Below are positions 11,961 to 24,519 of a DNA stretch of 64,000 nucleotides, in pieces (position 1 is the first letter of the stretch; each line of letters opens with the position of its first letter). Position numbers and translations under genes: made by a program. The DNA is from Ustulina deusta. Taxonomy: Eukaryota; Ascomycota; Sordariomycetes; Xylariales; Xylariaceae. The stretch spans positions 476,326 through 540,325 of the forward strand of contig JAJNNX010000035.1 of NCBI GenBank assembly GCA_023159155.1, given 5' to 3'. Under the pieces are notes generated by a model, which had not been told where the DNA came from, made no database searches, and saw only the letters and a program-made list of their open reading frames with translations.

Positions 11961-13389
11961 CTACAATCTCGAGCTCTTTTTGCCGTTGAAGTTCTTCATA
12001 GAGCTCTGGAATGCCCATTCACTTAGGCAAAGCGGCTGCTCCGTTTCCAACAGTGCGATCATAACACCGTCAGCGTCGAGTTTGGTAGGCTTCGTCGTAT
12101 CAATCTTGGTGGCCTGCAGATATTGATGCTCGGGTGATCCATGCGCGGCCATGGAACCGTTTAGGCCGCATCCGAAGGGGCGAAATTTGTGGCCGCCGTT
12201 GAAAGGGAAGTCCGGAGACTGTTCATAGATGATTGGGAAGTAGAACTCCTGCATCACATTCCGGTGGTAGTAGGGGATCCAAAGTGAGTCCTTGGCCACT
12301 TGCCATCGCGGCGGGACGATGGCGAAGTCTAAGACGGCTGTACCAGGAGCTTTGCTATACGATGGTGCTGTGAGAACCGTGAATAAGGACGGATCGTGGT
12401 GGTCGAAGAGGGTGTTTCCCATCACGCAGAAGCGCGCGAGGTCGTATTTATACGGGTAACAGGTTCCATGCCATGCAACTACGTCGAAGGGGGTATGGTC
12501 CTGGGTGCAGGCCCATAACTGCCCGTTAAGACGAGATATGATCCTCCAGTCCTCGTCGTCGGTAGTCTTGGCGATCTGCCCGCCTTCACCATCGTCTATC
12601 GTGCTGCCGTCGAAGTAAGCCACGGGGACCTGAAAATCGCGCACGTTGGCTAAACCTGTAGACCCTATCACGCCTAGAACAGGGAGTTGGAAATGGCCTT
12701 CGCAGAGTTCAAATATGTAACCCCGGGCTGGTCGATCATCTATCAATGTGACCCGACAACGAACGCCCCGCGGTATTACAGCAATTTCGTTCTGTCGCAC
12801 TAGGAGTTTCCCAACCTCTGTCTGGATATCTAGTGCCCCAGACTGTGGTACAATCAGTGTCTCGCCGTCGAGAGAAGAAAAGGCTTCGTTGGCAGGCATG
12901 TCCTTTGTGACGCTGAATACCCAGATAGCAACCCCCAACTTTTTCTGAGGATCGCCATTACGTCCTATGAGCTTCTGCTGTATCCAAGTTGCTCCGTCTT
13001 CTACTGGCATATTCGGCCATAGATAAGAATTGGGCGTAATATGAGTTGGAGCGGGCGGGCTTGGACTCTCAGAAGTCCTGTCGAAAGGCGTGAATTCATC
13101 GCACTGCAAGGAAGTGGTTATACGATAGAGCCATGTGTGCATATTTTTCTCACGGTCTGGTGCCACAAAAGATGAATTAGAGATTCTTTCTGTTCGAAGT
13201 CCGAACGGAGGCTTTTGTGGGCTGTTGATGACAGATGGGGTTGCTCCAGGCACAGCTTCTGATCTATCTACTCTTTAGTGTCGACCATAAGCGAAAAAAC
13301 ATGGCAAAAATGACCTACTGATGATAGCAATTGAAGCCATGAAGATATGTATATGGGTCCTCGATAGAAAAGTTCGTGACTGGAGCCAT
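11961..13389 (-). CDS. Homogentisate 1,2-dioxygenase family protein (divergent)
   Basis: Two exons on the minus strand, 13389-13319 and 13263-11961, with a 55-nt intron (GTAGGT donor, GATAG acceptor), giving 457 residues, the normal family length. Splicing yields the conserved N-terminal stretch HGFNCYHQSEAVPGA followed by NSPQKPPFGL. Iron ligands are in place: His357 and Glu363 in HRNVMQEF and His398 in AAHGSPEHQ, plus the conserved His289 in AWHGTCYPYKYDL. Homogentisate dioxygenase opens the ring of homogentisate to maleylacetoacetate in tyrosine/phenylalanine breakdown. This copy differs around the active site (FYFPI where FMGLI is usual, HGSP where HGPD is usual) and lacks maleylacetoacetate isomerase or fumarylacetoacetase neighbours. 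It may therefore be a paralogue acting on another gentisate-like ring. Confidence 0.88.
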
Positions 13390-14885
13390 CTTCTTGGTCG
13401 AATCGCACGTTTCCTTTTCGCTCGTGTTGATGATAGACCACAATACGGCATTCAGTCAGCTATCGCCTCAATCCGGAGCAGCGGTCAGTCAATCACTTAT
13501 TATACTCTCTAGTCAGTTATTTAACTATCCGAGAATTAAGTGAGTTATAAAAAGCGATGCTTTTGTATGGCTGTACCACAGAAATTAATGCGGAATGCTA
13601 AGAATACTCGCCTGACTGTTAACAGGTCTCGTCTACTGGGTATGCTATTAGAATTCTTCAAGCTTGAGAGCCGGTGGGTTGAGGTGTACTTTCAGAATAG
13701 GTACTTGCTGGTCGACCTACGCTTCTTCGGTCATTGAACGAAGTCAAGTTGACTGAATTTGATTAGAGCCGATGCCATGGGGACGTGTTTTTTTGCGTGA
13801 GGGGTTAAGACTAAAAGCCGAGGTCCAGCAGCCTTGCAGCAGCTATTTAGATCGGTACACTGCCCTGAATTTTTTCAGGGGTTATACATGCTGACCATTT
13901 ATAAAGGGGGGGTGGGATGCAGGGCATAATTGAGCAAAGTGGCAGGACTATATTGGGGTCGCCGATTGGAAGGGCCTGAGAACGTTGAACTGTATATAGG
14001 TGGTCAAGATGTGTATATAGACCGCTCATACGAAATATGCTAATACGACATGCAGTGCGAAAGGCTCTTGTAAAATCACCAATATTAATCATATAACTTG
14101 ATAGTAGGCAAATAATAAAGGGTAAGTAGGTACAGCACCTCCATATACCTGGCCGTGGCAATTTGGCCATAGGTAATTGCACATCTCGCACAAGAATGTG
14201 CCTAGAACATGCCATCTGAGCTGAAAATACTGTGTCCTATGATTAGATATCATATAAAGGACCGTGGTGTTTGCATTGCCTCAGTAACGCTGGCACGTCC
14301 TATGAAAGCGGAGAACCTGCTAATACCACGTGATATTCGGGGGCTGATGAAGGTATTCATCTCTCTTCTTGTGAAAGGGTTGGTCTTTATGTGAAGCCTC
14401 GCCATGCATTCCCCACTATACAAGTATCAGTTAATGATCGTGATGTGTACTTGACCCTCGATAGCCCTAGATGTGCATCTACGGTAACTGAACATATTGG
14501 GTGGGTTCGATGGTGTATGTTGAGCCGCCGTCCCGAGGTAATCATATCAATGATTGCAATATATCGTAAGCAGCATACTCGTGACCAACCCTTCCATAGG
14601 AGTCCAACAGCATAATAGGATGCTGTTCCTAATGAATCGAATGACTAAGTGAATGAAATCAAAGTGGGGGCTAGAGTTGTAGATGGTGTGCTGCTTCGCT
14701 GCTTGATGAGCCCGTAGTCTGTTGAGTCAGTCTTTAACAAGTGGTTACGGTAAAATAACAATTGGTACATGAATTCATTTTATTCAATCTAGAAGAAATG
14801 TGCCCTTCGATGCGCCGAGGATTCTAGGGTTTACGAATCCCTGACTATATGCAACACCAGTTCCCGATCGCTAAATTTACATTTA
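13390..14885. other. Intergenic region, nothing recognised
   Basis: 1.5 kb upstream of the homogentisate dioxygenase homologue and downstream of the transporter stop. Short open frames have no recognisable similarity or splice support. Confidence 0.55.
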
Positions 14886-16680
14886 TTACGCCGCTGGGCT
14901 ACTGTCGGAGTGTCGTGCAATAGGGACATCTGCCCCCGATTTCTCATTCGCCTCTACATTGGCTAGTTCGAGTTGCCTCTGACGATAGCCGATAGTAGGA
15001 GTCCAGTTGGTACTCTGGCGAGCGCTTTTGCACTCATTGTACATCTCGTCGACCTCCTCGAGCGACAAACCCTTAGTCTCATAGATAAAGAAGTGCACGA
15101 ACGCGATACAAATGAAGCAGGCACCGAACCAAATAAAGAAGACCTTGGACTGTAAGTTGGCATAATTTGGGCCGTAGTCAACCAAGTAGGGGGTGACGAA
15201 AGCGATGATGAAGTTGAGGAGCCACTAATGATTGACTAATTAGTAACATCGACCTGCCATAAATTTTGAGACGAGCACTTACGTTGGATGCCGTCGTCAG
15301 GCTTAAACTCCTAGCTCGGATTTTGAGGGGGAAAATCTCGCCTGTGACCACCCAACCCAGGGGGCCCCATGTAGATGCAAAAAAGAAGATAAAAATGGTG
15401 ATGAAGGCAATGCTAGCCTTCTGGGCGGGCACGTTGTAGACGATCACATTACCCAGAGAGTCTTGGCCAGTAGTCAAAGTACCGACGAGGGCCACAATGA
15501 ACTGACTACTACACATTCCGACGGCACCCCAAAAGAGAAGCGGGCGACGACCGAATTTGTCGACGGCCCAAAGACCTGGGAGGGTGGATACAACGTTGAT
15601 GACAGAGGTGATGACAGAGATGGTGAACGGTTTTTCGATACCTGAGTTCTTGAAGTACTGCGTGCCGTAGTAAAAAATGAAGTTAATGCCTGTGAGTTGC
15701 TGGAGAGCCTGAACAGCCATGCCAGTAAGCTGGCGCTTGATCATGGGTTCACGGAAGCAGTCGAGGTAGCTTGCCTGCCCCATGCTGAGCTCGTGTTTGT
15801 GGTTTGCGTGAATCTCTGCCAATTCGGAAACAATGGAAGGATCATCCGCCGGGAGTCTTCGTAGTCGCCCAAGAGCACGGGCGGCCTTTTCGTGGTCGCC
15901 CTTCCTGATCAAGTATCGTGGCGTTTCGGGGAGGAACAGCAAGCCAACGATAAGGATGATGGCCCAAGCGAATTGGATTGCAATGGGGATCCGATAACTG
16001 CCTGAGTCGTCGCGGTTCTGGGTAGAATTGTTTACAATATTTGCCAAAAGCAGGCCAATAGTGATGGCAAACTGGTACCCGCCGACAATAGCACCTCGAA
16101 TCCATTTCGGAGCCGTCTCACTTTGGTATAGGGGGACTATGTAATGTTTCAGAAAATGACAAGGCGTTGTTCTACAGACCGGAACTTACCCAGAGCAGAG
16201 ACGAGACCGACACCAAAGCCTGCAAAGAATCTGCCCGCCAGGAACAGAGGGATGGCAGTTGCTGCCGTTTGCAGGGCAACTCCAAGGTTGAATACCCAGC
16301 ATGAGCCAATCAAGGCCCATCGACGTCCAATGGTGTCGGCGAGGAAGGGGGAAGCGAGCGAACCGAAGAATGTTCCAGCGGACAGGATGGAGACGATGGC
16401 CGACGATTGCGAAGGTGTAACATCCGGCTCTCCGGAGGAATTTACGTAGCCTGTGGAGAAGAGCCGTTGCCAGTACGGCATAGTAAGAATACCGCTGATG
16501 GTGCCGGTATCATAACTGGAACATCATGTTAATAACGTGGACTTTGGGTTGGCCAGTACCTGAGAGATAAGAGCCATACCCGAATAGAACACCACCGAAG
16601 GCCACGAAACAACCAACCAGTATGGCAGGCCATGCCTTGCCGGCCTGCTCCTCACGCTTCGGAATAGCGAATACACCCAT
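14886..16680 (-). CDS. MFS sugar porter (hexose transporter family)
   Basis: Four exons on the minus strand: 16680-16580, 16515-16190, 16136-15283 and 15224-14886, giving 539 residues. The introns are 64, 53 and 58 nt, and the second and third have GTAAGT donors. Splicing rebuilds FGYDTGTISGIL in helix 1 and GLVSALVPLYQSETAP, the sugar-transport signature after helix 4. Other family marks are DTIGRRWAL (loop 2-3), PETPRYL after helix 6, QQLTGINFIFYYGTQYF in helix 7, FGRRPLLFWG and the C-terminal YETKGLSLEEVDEMY. It is a 12-helix plasma-membrane proton symporter or facilitator type; it resembles fungal high-affinity hexose transporters, but quinate-type substrates cannot be excluded by eye. 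It is not tightly linked to the neighbouring gene. Confidence 0.92.
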
Positions 16681-19469
16681 GGTGATGATATTGGCCGTGC
16701 TGGGAACCGGCCCGATGTCGTTAGGTTGCCTTGTCTTTGAGAATATGCTGACTTATCTTTTCCTTTCGAATGTCTCCCAGGCACGAGATTGAAGCACGCG
16801 CTCCAGGAAAATACCCTAATGGAGAAGTCCGGGGAACCATCTTTTATACGAAGATCTACGAACGATAGGGATTCCGTTTCTGGGATCTGACCCAGTCATA
16901 CTCATATTTCCTTACGCTAATGCGGCGTATAGACGTAACGCCTCTCCGCTGACCCTGGTAGGGGGTATCCGTTTTGAAGGGTAGGAATAATTTGTCTACA
17001 CTAGACCGAGACTTGCCCGCCAAACATGATCTGCGTCAATGAAGATCGTGTGGTGTACACGAGGAGGCGTTGTAGGAGAAGCGGAGCACACTTCACGATA
17101 CGGGGCACCATGGCCCATGGGGAAGCACAGACGGACGTCGGCCATGGGGTCAAACCCGGGTCGAGAAAATGGGGTGAGCGTTGGATCAGGGCGGGAACTG
17201 GTGTCTGGATGGGCCATTAGGTGGCACCAAACAGGGGTTTGCTTTGAGACGGTAAAAACAAAAGGAAAAACGTATAAAGCAGAATGAGCGGATGTAGTGT
17301 AAGTATGGTACCAGGATGTGCAAAGCTGTCGAGCCGGTCCGATTGCGGTGGGGATCTGGAGCATTCGCGTTGGGATCTGGAGGCCAGAAGATGTGTTGAA
17401 AATCTCACTCGACCGATGACGAGAAGAACAAAGTAAGCGATGATGGAGACCGACGTCGCCGGACCAGAGAGCTTTGCTGGCCACGGCCAATTGAAGCCAG
17501 GAAATGTTGACCGAAACGGCGAGTAGCCGGAATAACGCCGAGAGTCTCCGTCGACCACGGCTGAGCCGCATATGACTCGGATACATAGTATCTATCTACT
17601 AGTCTAGTAGTGTATCGTGTAGCGGTGCACCTGGGTAGGTAGTCCTGGAGGCGCTTCAGTTAGCCTGCGACGCGTAGGAGGTGGAGTTGTTAACAATTTC
17701 GTCGATGGGACGACAACTGCGGCAAGCCAGAAGCGCTTTCAAACATATTTTCTGTATAATTACCAGACGATGCCAGTATTCTATTGCGTTTTGGGGGTCG
17801 TTTCTCGTGCAATATGCCATGCGTCACTATAGATTAAGGACATTGGATCCAAGAACCATGCCGAACTCCAACTCAACACCAAGACTTGCGCACCCCGTAG
17901 TGTACATACAGTGCACCAAGGGTATTATTACAGATAGTGCATTGCACAATGTAGTATCGGGCCTGTACACCACAGGATCTTCCCCCGTTTCAAAAGAGGC
18001 AGAGAGGCATGCTAATTGACAGGGATTCCATGATCCCATGGGATGATGGCAATGAACCAAACCATCCCTAAACCAAGAAAAAGACTACAACAGACTTTGC
18101 TGCTAATTCGGTCGGTACACTAGTGAACGTCTGTCGCATATAACAAACAGTGTTGCTAGTGCCGAAAGGTAACGAAGCTGCCCCAGATGTAAGTCGACGA
18201 CGAACTTAGGTGATTCTGTATGTCAAAGCTTTCCCATCGCCTTAAAGTCTCCTCGAAGCACGACGAAATCATCTTACTGTATTGTTCTCCATTACAAATA
18301 CCAATCTGCACACTACTGTACACTATCTACATGATCGACTCCGCTTCGGGGGCATTGAACAACCAAATAACGCACGATATTTACCTGGTTCATACAGATA
18401 AGTGTATACTACTTTGGGGTGTCATACCTAGTGTACTTAGGGAAGCGAACCCATTGATCATCATCACTACTGCTCAACTACTGTATCCATCTACGGTTAG
18501 GGATTTATTCATTACCTATGGGCCTGGGGACTAAATGAGCACAGTAACTTTTCGTAGGAAGCCAAAGTGCTGATCTCTCAGGATCTGTTGACGAACAGCA
18601 TATGTCCTACGTCAGCATTATCTTGGCACAGACCACGCTACCGATTGCACGTCTAAATACACCGGAGAACTGGCCGAAGACCTTGCACAGAGGTGAGATT
18701 AGGATAAATCAAGGCAACCTCTGGTTCTGTCGGTCTACATCTGCACGACTGCAATGCATGGATGAGCGACATAGATAATAGACGTCCACATCACATTGCT
18801 AGAACAACACACGTTAGTCAACTATACTCACAGAGGCATGCTTCCAGAAGATCTAGTTACGAAGGTATAGTTGTCGAGGGCCACAAAGAGGTTCCTTCCT
18901 AGAAGATCAGCAGAGAGACCTGGCCAAACCGATTCAATCTACCTACACTATGTATACATCTTGGTTTTTGAGGGTCATGCAAGACTTGAGAGACAACCAG
19001 CATTTCGCCTCGATTGTGCGTATGCTCGAAGTTTGAGTGATTCGACAAGCCGGACTCCACTTATCTAGGACCCAGGATAGCTAAGTATCTTGGGTTTCCA
19101 CTGGGTAGTGCATGCGCAGCGGACCCGTTTTCCTCGAGTAATCTTCGATCTGTGACAACTACCAAAATTAGATTCTTCTTCTTTTCTTACCTCATTTTCC
19201 CTCCTCTTCTTTCTTTTGCTAGCCGTTCTGGCGTTAGTTTCCAACGCCAATTTATATGTATGAGGCAATGAGCTTGACTAGGGCATGCAAGAATGAAAAG
19301 GAAAAAGAAAAGGAGAAGAAGCTGGCCTCGAAGAAACTCCCTACTAGCTTACTACAGCCCGCCTATAGTCTATACAATTATAAAAATAAAATATACACGT
19401 GCAGCATGTGCCGCTTGGGTTTCTCGAATAATTCTTACCTGTGGTTCTGCCCTCTGATTGGGGTTTGTG

Positions 19470-19489
19470 CACACACACGCACACACACG
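19470..19489. repeat. CA dinucleotide microsatellite
   Basis: About ten CA units with one CG interruption, in otherwise unremarkable intergenic DNA. Confidence 0.8.
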
Positions 19490-21030
19490 ATGTGTAGGTA
19501 CGGAACAACTACCACTATCTCTGGGATACGTCACGAAACAGCAAAGTTTGTAATGACGAAGATAATTATCAGCGGCCCTGATATAGTGTAGGTAACTTAG
19601 TCCCGTCATCAAGAATTTTGTTCCAGTGCGGCAAACTAGCGAGAGTTTTCTCGAGTCAGCTGGATGGCCAGACTTTGCCCAAGTCACAGTTGTTGATTTT
19701 GTCAGTTCGCAAAAAGTGAACATGCCAGCAAGTAATCTCGGCCATTCTTATGTAAGTTCTCGGCTCACACCCTTCTAGATTCTTTGTCGCCCGCACGCGC
19801 CGATCCGCAAATCCACCCCTTCTGCCCGATTACTTAGGTAGTTAGAGGGGATCGCTGTATAGCTTATGTTCTAAGCTCATTATTCTACGGTTATCGCAGG
19901 CCAAGATGCTGTACTATTTGGCGCACACACGATAGGCAAGAAAATATGTATTCTTTATCGAACAACCCAGACTGTGAAATGTTCAGCTGTGATCAGGAGA
20001 ATGATTTGTTCACAGCGGACGCGGTTCCGCACCAAGAGGCGAGATGATAAGCTTTGAGTCTGATTTCTAATTGGTGAATACGATCCAAGTTTTGTTGCCT
20101 CTTCTCAGCTTGTATGCTTTATTTCACTCGCGCATCCTAGCTTTATCCGCATGCATAGACTCCGTGCACTAATGTAGGGTGTTCCTTCGCGTGCTTGCGG
20201 AGATTATATGATGCTGGATAGGTGTGTATACTAGACCACGCTACAGGACACTACATGGACCCTGTATGACCATACCTAGGTTAGGGAACTACTAGTAGTG
20301 GCTAAAAAGGGAGAAGAAAATGACGGCCAAGTCTTCATCTGATGATGACTTCTCGCGTCGACCGCGAATTCATAGGCTTATTCACTCACGCAAAGTTCTG
20401 GGACAGGCTATGAGGGCTTGATGAGACATACCTATGGTAATTCATATGTTTCAGGCTTCAAAGCCTCCCCAGGTCACAGATCTTGCTAGATGCGACGTAA
20501 CACAGATGATGACCCGCGACGGCGCAGCTCCCACGTGGTTTTATCGCATAGCGCAAGGATTTCCTGAGGGATTAGGTATGGTACATTCGTAGCGACGGTA
20601 CGAGACTTCCTCTTTCGAAAATGCCAAGACTGAAATACCCCTATCCAATTGGGAACTCACTGAGTCCTAGTGTAGGTATTTGACTACACTATAGCACCTC
20701 TGAGCTTCGGGCATCGGGTGTCTCGTAGTACGCAGTCCATTAGAGGCACAGGGTATTGCAGGCGATGTTGGGCTAAGAAATAGTCTGAGTGAATATTAGT
20801 GTAGATGGGGTAGGTAACGCGTGTTGCACATCTCTAGACTGCAAGCCACATACTACCCGAACAAGTATCAATCGTGAAATGTAGTCGCGATGACCAGCTC
20901 CTTAACGCCGTATTATGAGCATGTGGTGTGCAGGATGACTGAAGCTCTAGCAGGGATTCACTTAGGTAGTGTATGAGTAAAGCACGCACAGCTGAGGCTC
21001 CTCCATGGTGTTGTCTGTGGGAGCGGGAGC

Positions 21031-21037
21031 TATAAAG
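21031..21037 (+). promoter_or_regulatory. TATA-like box upstream of the GMC oxidoreductase
   Basis: TATAAAG lies 118 bp before the chosen start codon at 21155, following a G-rich stretch. Spacing fits a short 5' leader. It is judged by sequence and position only. Confidence 0.45.
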
Positions 21038-21154
21038 TGATCGGCTTGCCCTGCGAGGGTGGCTAATCCATTTGTGTCTTCAAGGAACGCTTGCTGTCAC
21101 TCTTTTGTATCCACCAAGCGTCTTCTCTCACTCTTTTGGAAGACACATATCCTC

Positions 21155-23419
21155 ATGTTGAAGGCTGCGATTTGGGCGACAGCCCTGTTGGGTGGCTCTG
21201 CCTCAGCACTCGGAGATCCCTTCCGGCTGCTTGGATCGTCATTTGGTACCCCCGGCGACAATGCGACGTACGACTACGTTATCGTTGGAGGTGGTACCGC
21301 GGGTCTTACCGTAGCTGCACGACTGGTTGAGCAACATGCTGGCACCGTCGCCGTCATCGAGGCTGGAACCTTTTATGAGCTCAGTAACAGCAATAATAGT
21401 ATGCTTCCTGGTGGTGATGGCGCCTTCACTGGCAAGGGTGTGACGGATTGGCAGCCCTTGATTGACTGGGGATACATAACAACGCCGCAAGCCGTCAGTC
21501 AACTTGATCCGATAACACATCGAGACTTGAGTCCTAACCACGGGAATAGGGCGCCAACAACTTATCCCTCCATTACGCGGCCGGCAAGACATTCGGAGGA
21601 GGTTCAGCCAGAAATTTCATGGTGTATCAACGTGGAACAGAGGGCTCATACCAGAATTGGGCCGACGAGGTTGGCGATGACAGTTACACCTGGTCCAAAT
21701 TCCTACCCTGGTTCCAAAAGAGTGCACATTTCGTGCCGCCTAACAGTAGGTAATCCCCGGGGTCGTTCGAGAACACGAAAGCTCCTGTTCAGGCTGGCTA
21801 GACATACGTCGAGAAGTGTTCTACGTTTCGGAAGCAGTGAGAGATTAAGCACGGGATGACGATTACTGACCCCAAGTGTTTTAGTGCATGCGAGACCCGC
21901 CAACTCGACGCCGGTCTATGACCAAGGCATCGTAGGCAGGAGTGGCCCAATCGCCGCAGCATATCCCAACGTAAGTAATTCTCGGAACCCTCTTGTTCTT
22001 TGTTTGGCTCCCTGTCGGGGATGAGGGCTCCCTTTCAGGCCAAAATCTTGTTCTATAAGTTGCACGATCCCGAAACACCCAGCTCCTGTTCGCAATGGCG
22101 ATAACTGATCCCGGGTCTTGCAGTGGCCTCAGGCGATTGCTACATGGGTAGTAGAAGGTCTCAAGGCCATCGGAATTCCCGTCATTCGCGGATTCAACAG
22201 TGGCAAGCTGCTTGGCCAATCGTACGCTACATTCTCGATCGACGGTAAGACGATGTTGCGAAGTTCATCCTCAACGGCGTATCTGCAACCAAATCTCGGG
22301 AACACCGACCTCTACCTGTATCACCTGACCTTAGCCAAGAAGATTCTCTTTGATGCCGACAAGAAGGCCACTGGTGTGTTAGTTAACACTATGGGTGCCG
22401 AGTACACGTTGAAGGCCAATAAAGAAGTGATCGTCTCCTCTGGTGTATTTGGCTCGCCGCAGTTGTTGATGGTCTCGGGCGTCGGGCCCTCCGAGACTCT
22501 GAAAAAGCTTGATATTCCTGTCGTGGCCGACCGACCTGGCGTAGGACAGAACCTGCAGGACCATATTTACTTTGGTGTTACATACCGCATCAACGCCATC
22601 AGCTTTTCCTCGCTTATCAACCCCGTCTTTGCTGCCGAGCAGAAGGCGCTTTTCCAGGCCAACGCTACGGGAATTTACACCAACCCGACGGCCGACGTGA
22701 TCGGCTGGGAGAAGATTCCTGCTCACCTTCGGAAAGGGTGGTCTAATGAGACCACCTCCGCGCTCGCCGGGCTTCCGGAGGATTGGCCCGAAGCGGAGTA
22801 CATCTCGCTCGGATCGTGGCTGGGAGAGGACTTCGACTCACGTTTTTCAGATCCTGCCGATGGCTACAACTACGGAACACTGGTGTCTGCCGTCATTTCG
22901 TCCCTCTCGCGCGGCACTGTATCGATCTCGTCGGCCGATACGGCGGTGCATCCCATCATCGACCCCAATTCGCTGACCCACCCTGGTGACATCGCCGTGG
23001 CCGTAGCGGCGTTCAAGCGGGCGCGCGAGTTCTGGGCGACAGATGTCATGAAGAAGCTAGCTATCGGCGATGAAATTTACCCGGGCCTAGACGTGGCTAC
23101 CGACGAAGAGATTCTAGCCTCGATTCGCCGAAGCTATAACGCCATCTATCACGCATCCTGCACCAACAAGATGGGGAAGAAGGACGACCCGATGGCTGTT
23201 GTCGATCCACAGGCACGAGTGTACGGTGTAGAGAACCTGCGCGTCGTTGATGCGTCAGCCTTCCCGCTTCTGCCACCCGGACATCCCGAATCCACCGTAT
23301 ACGCCCTGGCCGAAAAGATCGCCTGCGATATCGCGGGCAACTGTGCCCAGCCGCCGCTACAACCCACGCATCCTTCTCCCTCCTATCCCGGGAAGTGCAA
23401 CAAGACGAAACGGCATTGA
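21155..23419 (+). CDS. Secreted GMC-family FAD oxidoreductase
   Basis: Four exons: 21155-21493, 21550-21745, 21885-21970 and 22124-23419, giving 638 residues. The introns (56, 139 and 153 nt) keep frame and restore family sequence. Features in order: signal peptide MLKAAIWATALLGGSASA, the ADP-binding motif VIVGGGTAG (residues 43-50), the flavin-attachment-loop region GKTFGGGSARNFM, and the GMC C-terminal block. That block has His550 (YHASCTNKMG) and His594 (PPGHPESTVYALAEKIA), the expected catalytic pair. GMC enzymes (CAZy AA3-like) oxidise alcohols or sugars using FAD. The substrate cannot be read from sequence; aryl-alcohol/glucose-type oxidases and versicolorin-B-synthase-like enzymes share this plan. 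An in-frame GTG upstream at 21059 is not needed because the signal peptide begins at 21155. Confidence 0.92.
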
Positions 23420-24519
23420 GCATGCATGCCGCTCGGAGCACCATGATACCCTTTTCATGTCAATTTTTTTAATTTAACCCGGAAGAAATGTTGACCAAAG
23501 CTTCCCGTGTACACACTCGAAGAGAGAGAACACATTATTAATCCTGGTATAATGATCATCTACGATAGACAGCGTGTTGATGGTTTCAAGAGGCAGAAAC
23601 CTTGTGATCCTGTTGGTAGTCTAGCTATGCCTTGAACCAGAGAGTGTCTGGAGAAAGGAGGTAGACTGAATTTTCAGCCCTTCCTTTGTTGTTGACATTC
23701 CTCTTACGCTGAGTTGGTGTAATTTGAGTATTTAGACGAAGGCAGCAGGTATGTAAGGATTTGTATGCAGATACCTATAGGTGATGTAGAATAACCCAAC
23801 GTGCGACTACCTACATATGCTTTTTTTATGGGATAAAACCTGGTGGCGAGGCTTCAATTAATGGATTAGTTTGCATGTCGGCAGATACTAAGGTACAGGT
23901 CCCCTATGTAGGTAGATAGGGACACGCGAATGTATGTCGTACCGTGCCGGATTAAATACAGTTCACTATCCGTACTGTGTTCGCCTGACTCAGATACAGT
24001 GGCTCAAACAAGTCCTGTTCGTGTTTTTCAAGGGCGAAATATCTTCATTACATATAATTTGTACCCTAATTCACGAGTAAAAAATTGAATGTTCTTTTTT
24101 TTCTTCTTTTAAAAGATAACCTATTTTTAATACTTTCCACAGTGAAGGTATTTGAACTTCAACAAAAAACAGACGGGACTTTTCTCGAGTTACTGTAGGT
24201 ACATAAGGTACTGTATACATAGGTATGTACCGCCTGAGGTCGGTTTCACCAGACCATAAAAAGGGAGCACCTGGCTTCAAGGGTCCTACAGTCCTACCTA
24301 ACCCCACGTAGCACCGAAACAATATGTAAGTCCTTACCTTAAGTACCTATATGTAGGTGGGACGCGGCTCTGTGGCGTCACTTCCCACGACGCAGTACCT
24401 TACCTTAGGTCAAGTACCTACCTCATTCTAATTCTTGTGGCTTTTTTCACTTCGTCTAATAGTCAGAAACCATCAACCATCAACGGCTTGGTCGGCTGTT
24501 GATCGTGTCCTAACTAACC
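23420..24519. other. Intergenic region with TAGGTA micro-repeats
   Basis: Holds the GMC 3' end and the RFT1 upstream region. TAGGTA/TACCTA hexamers recur at about 23900, 24195-24240, 24290-24360 and 24400-24425, the last group within 130 bp of the RFT1 start codon. No gene seen. Confidence 0.6.

Larger units (their letters stand above)
16681..21154. other. Long gene-poor intergenic region
   Basis: 4.5 kb between the transporter and the GMC oxidoreductase. The longest frames (for example minus 17586-16996) are compositionally unconvincing, lack recognisable domains and overlap competing frames. Apart from a CA-rich microsatellite and short A+G-rich tracts near 19290-19325, I see no structured element. 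It should contain the promoter of both flanking genes. Confidence 0.55.

Noticed and set aside
16996..17586. 196-codon minus-strand frame upstream of the sugar transporter
   Set aside because: No recognisable domain, competing frames of similar length overlap it on both strands, and the composition looks like non-coding DNA.
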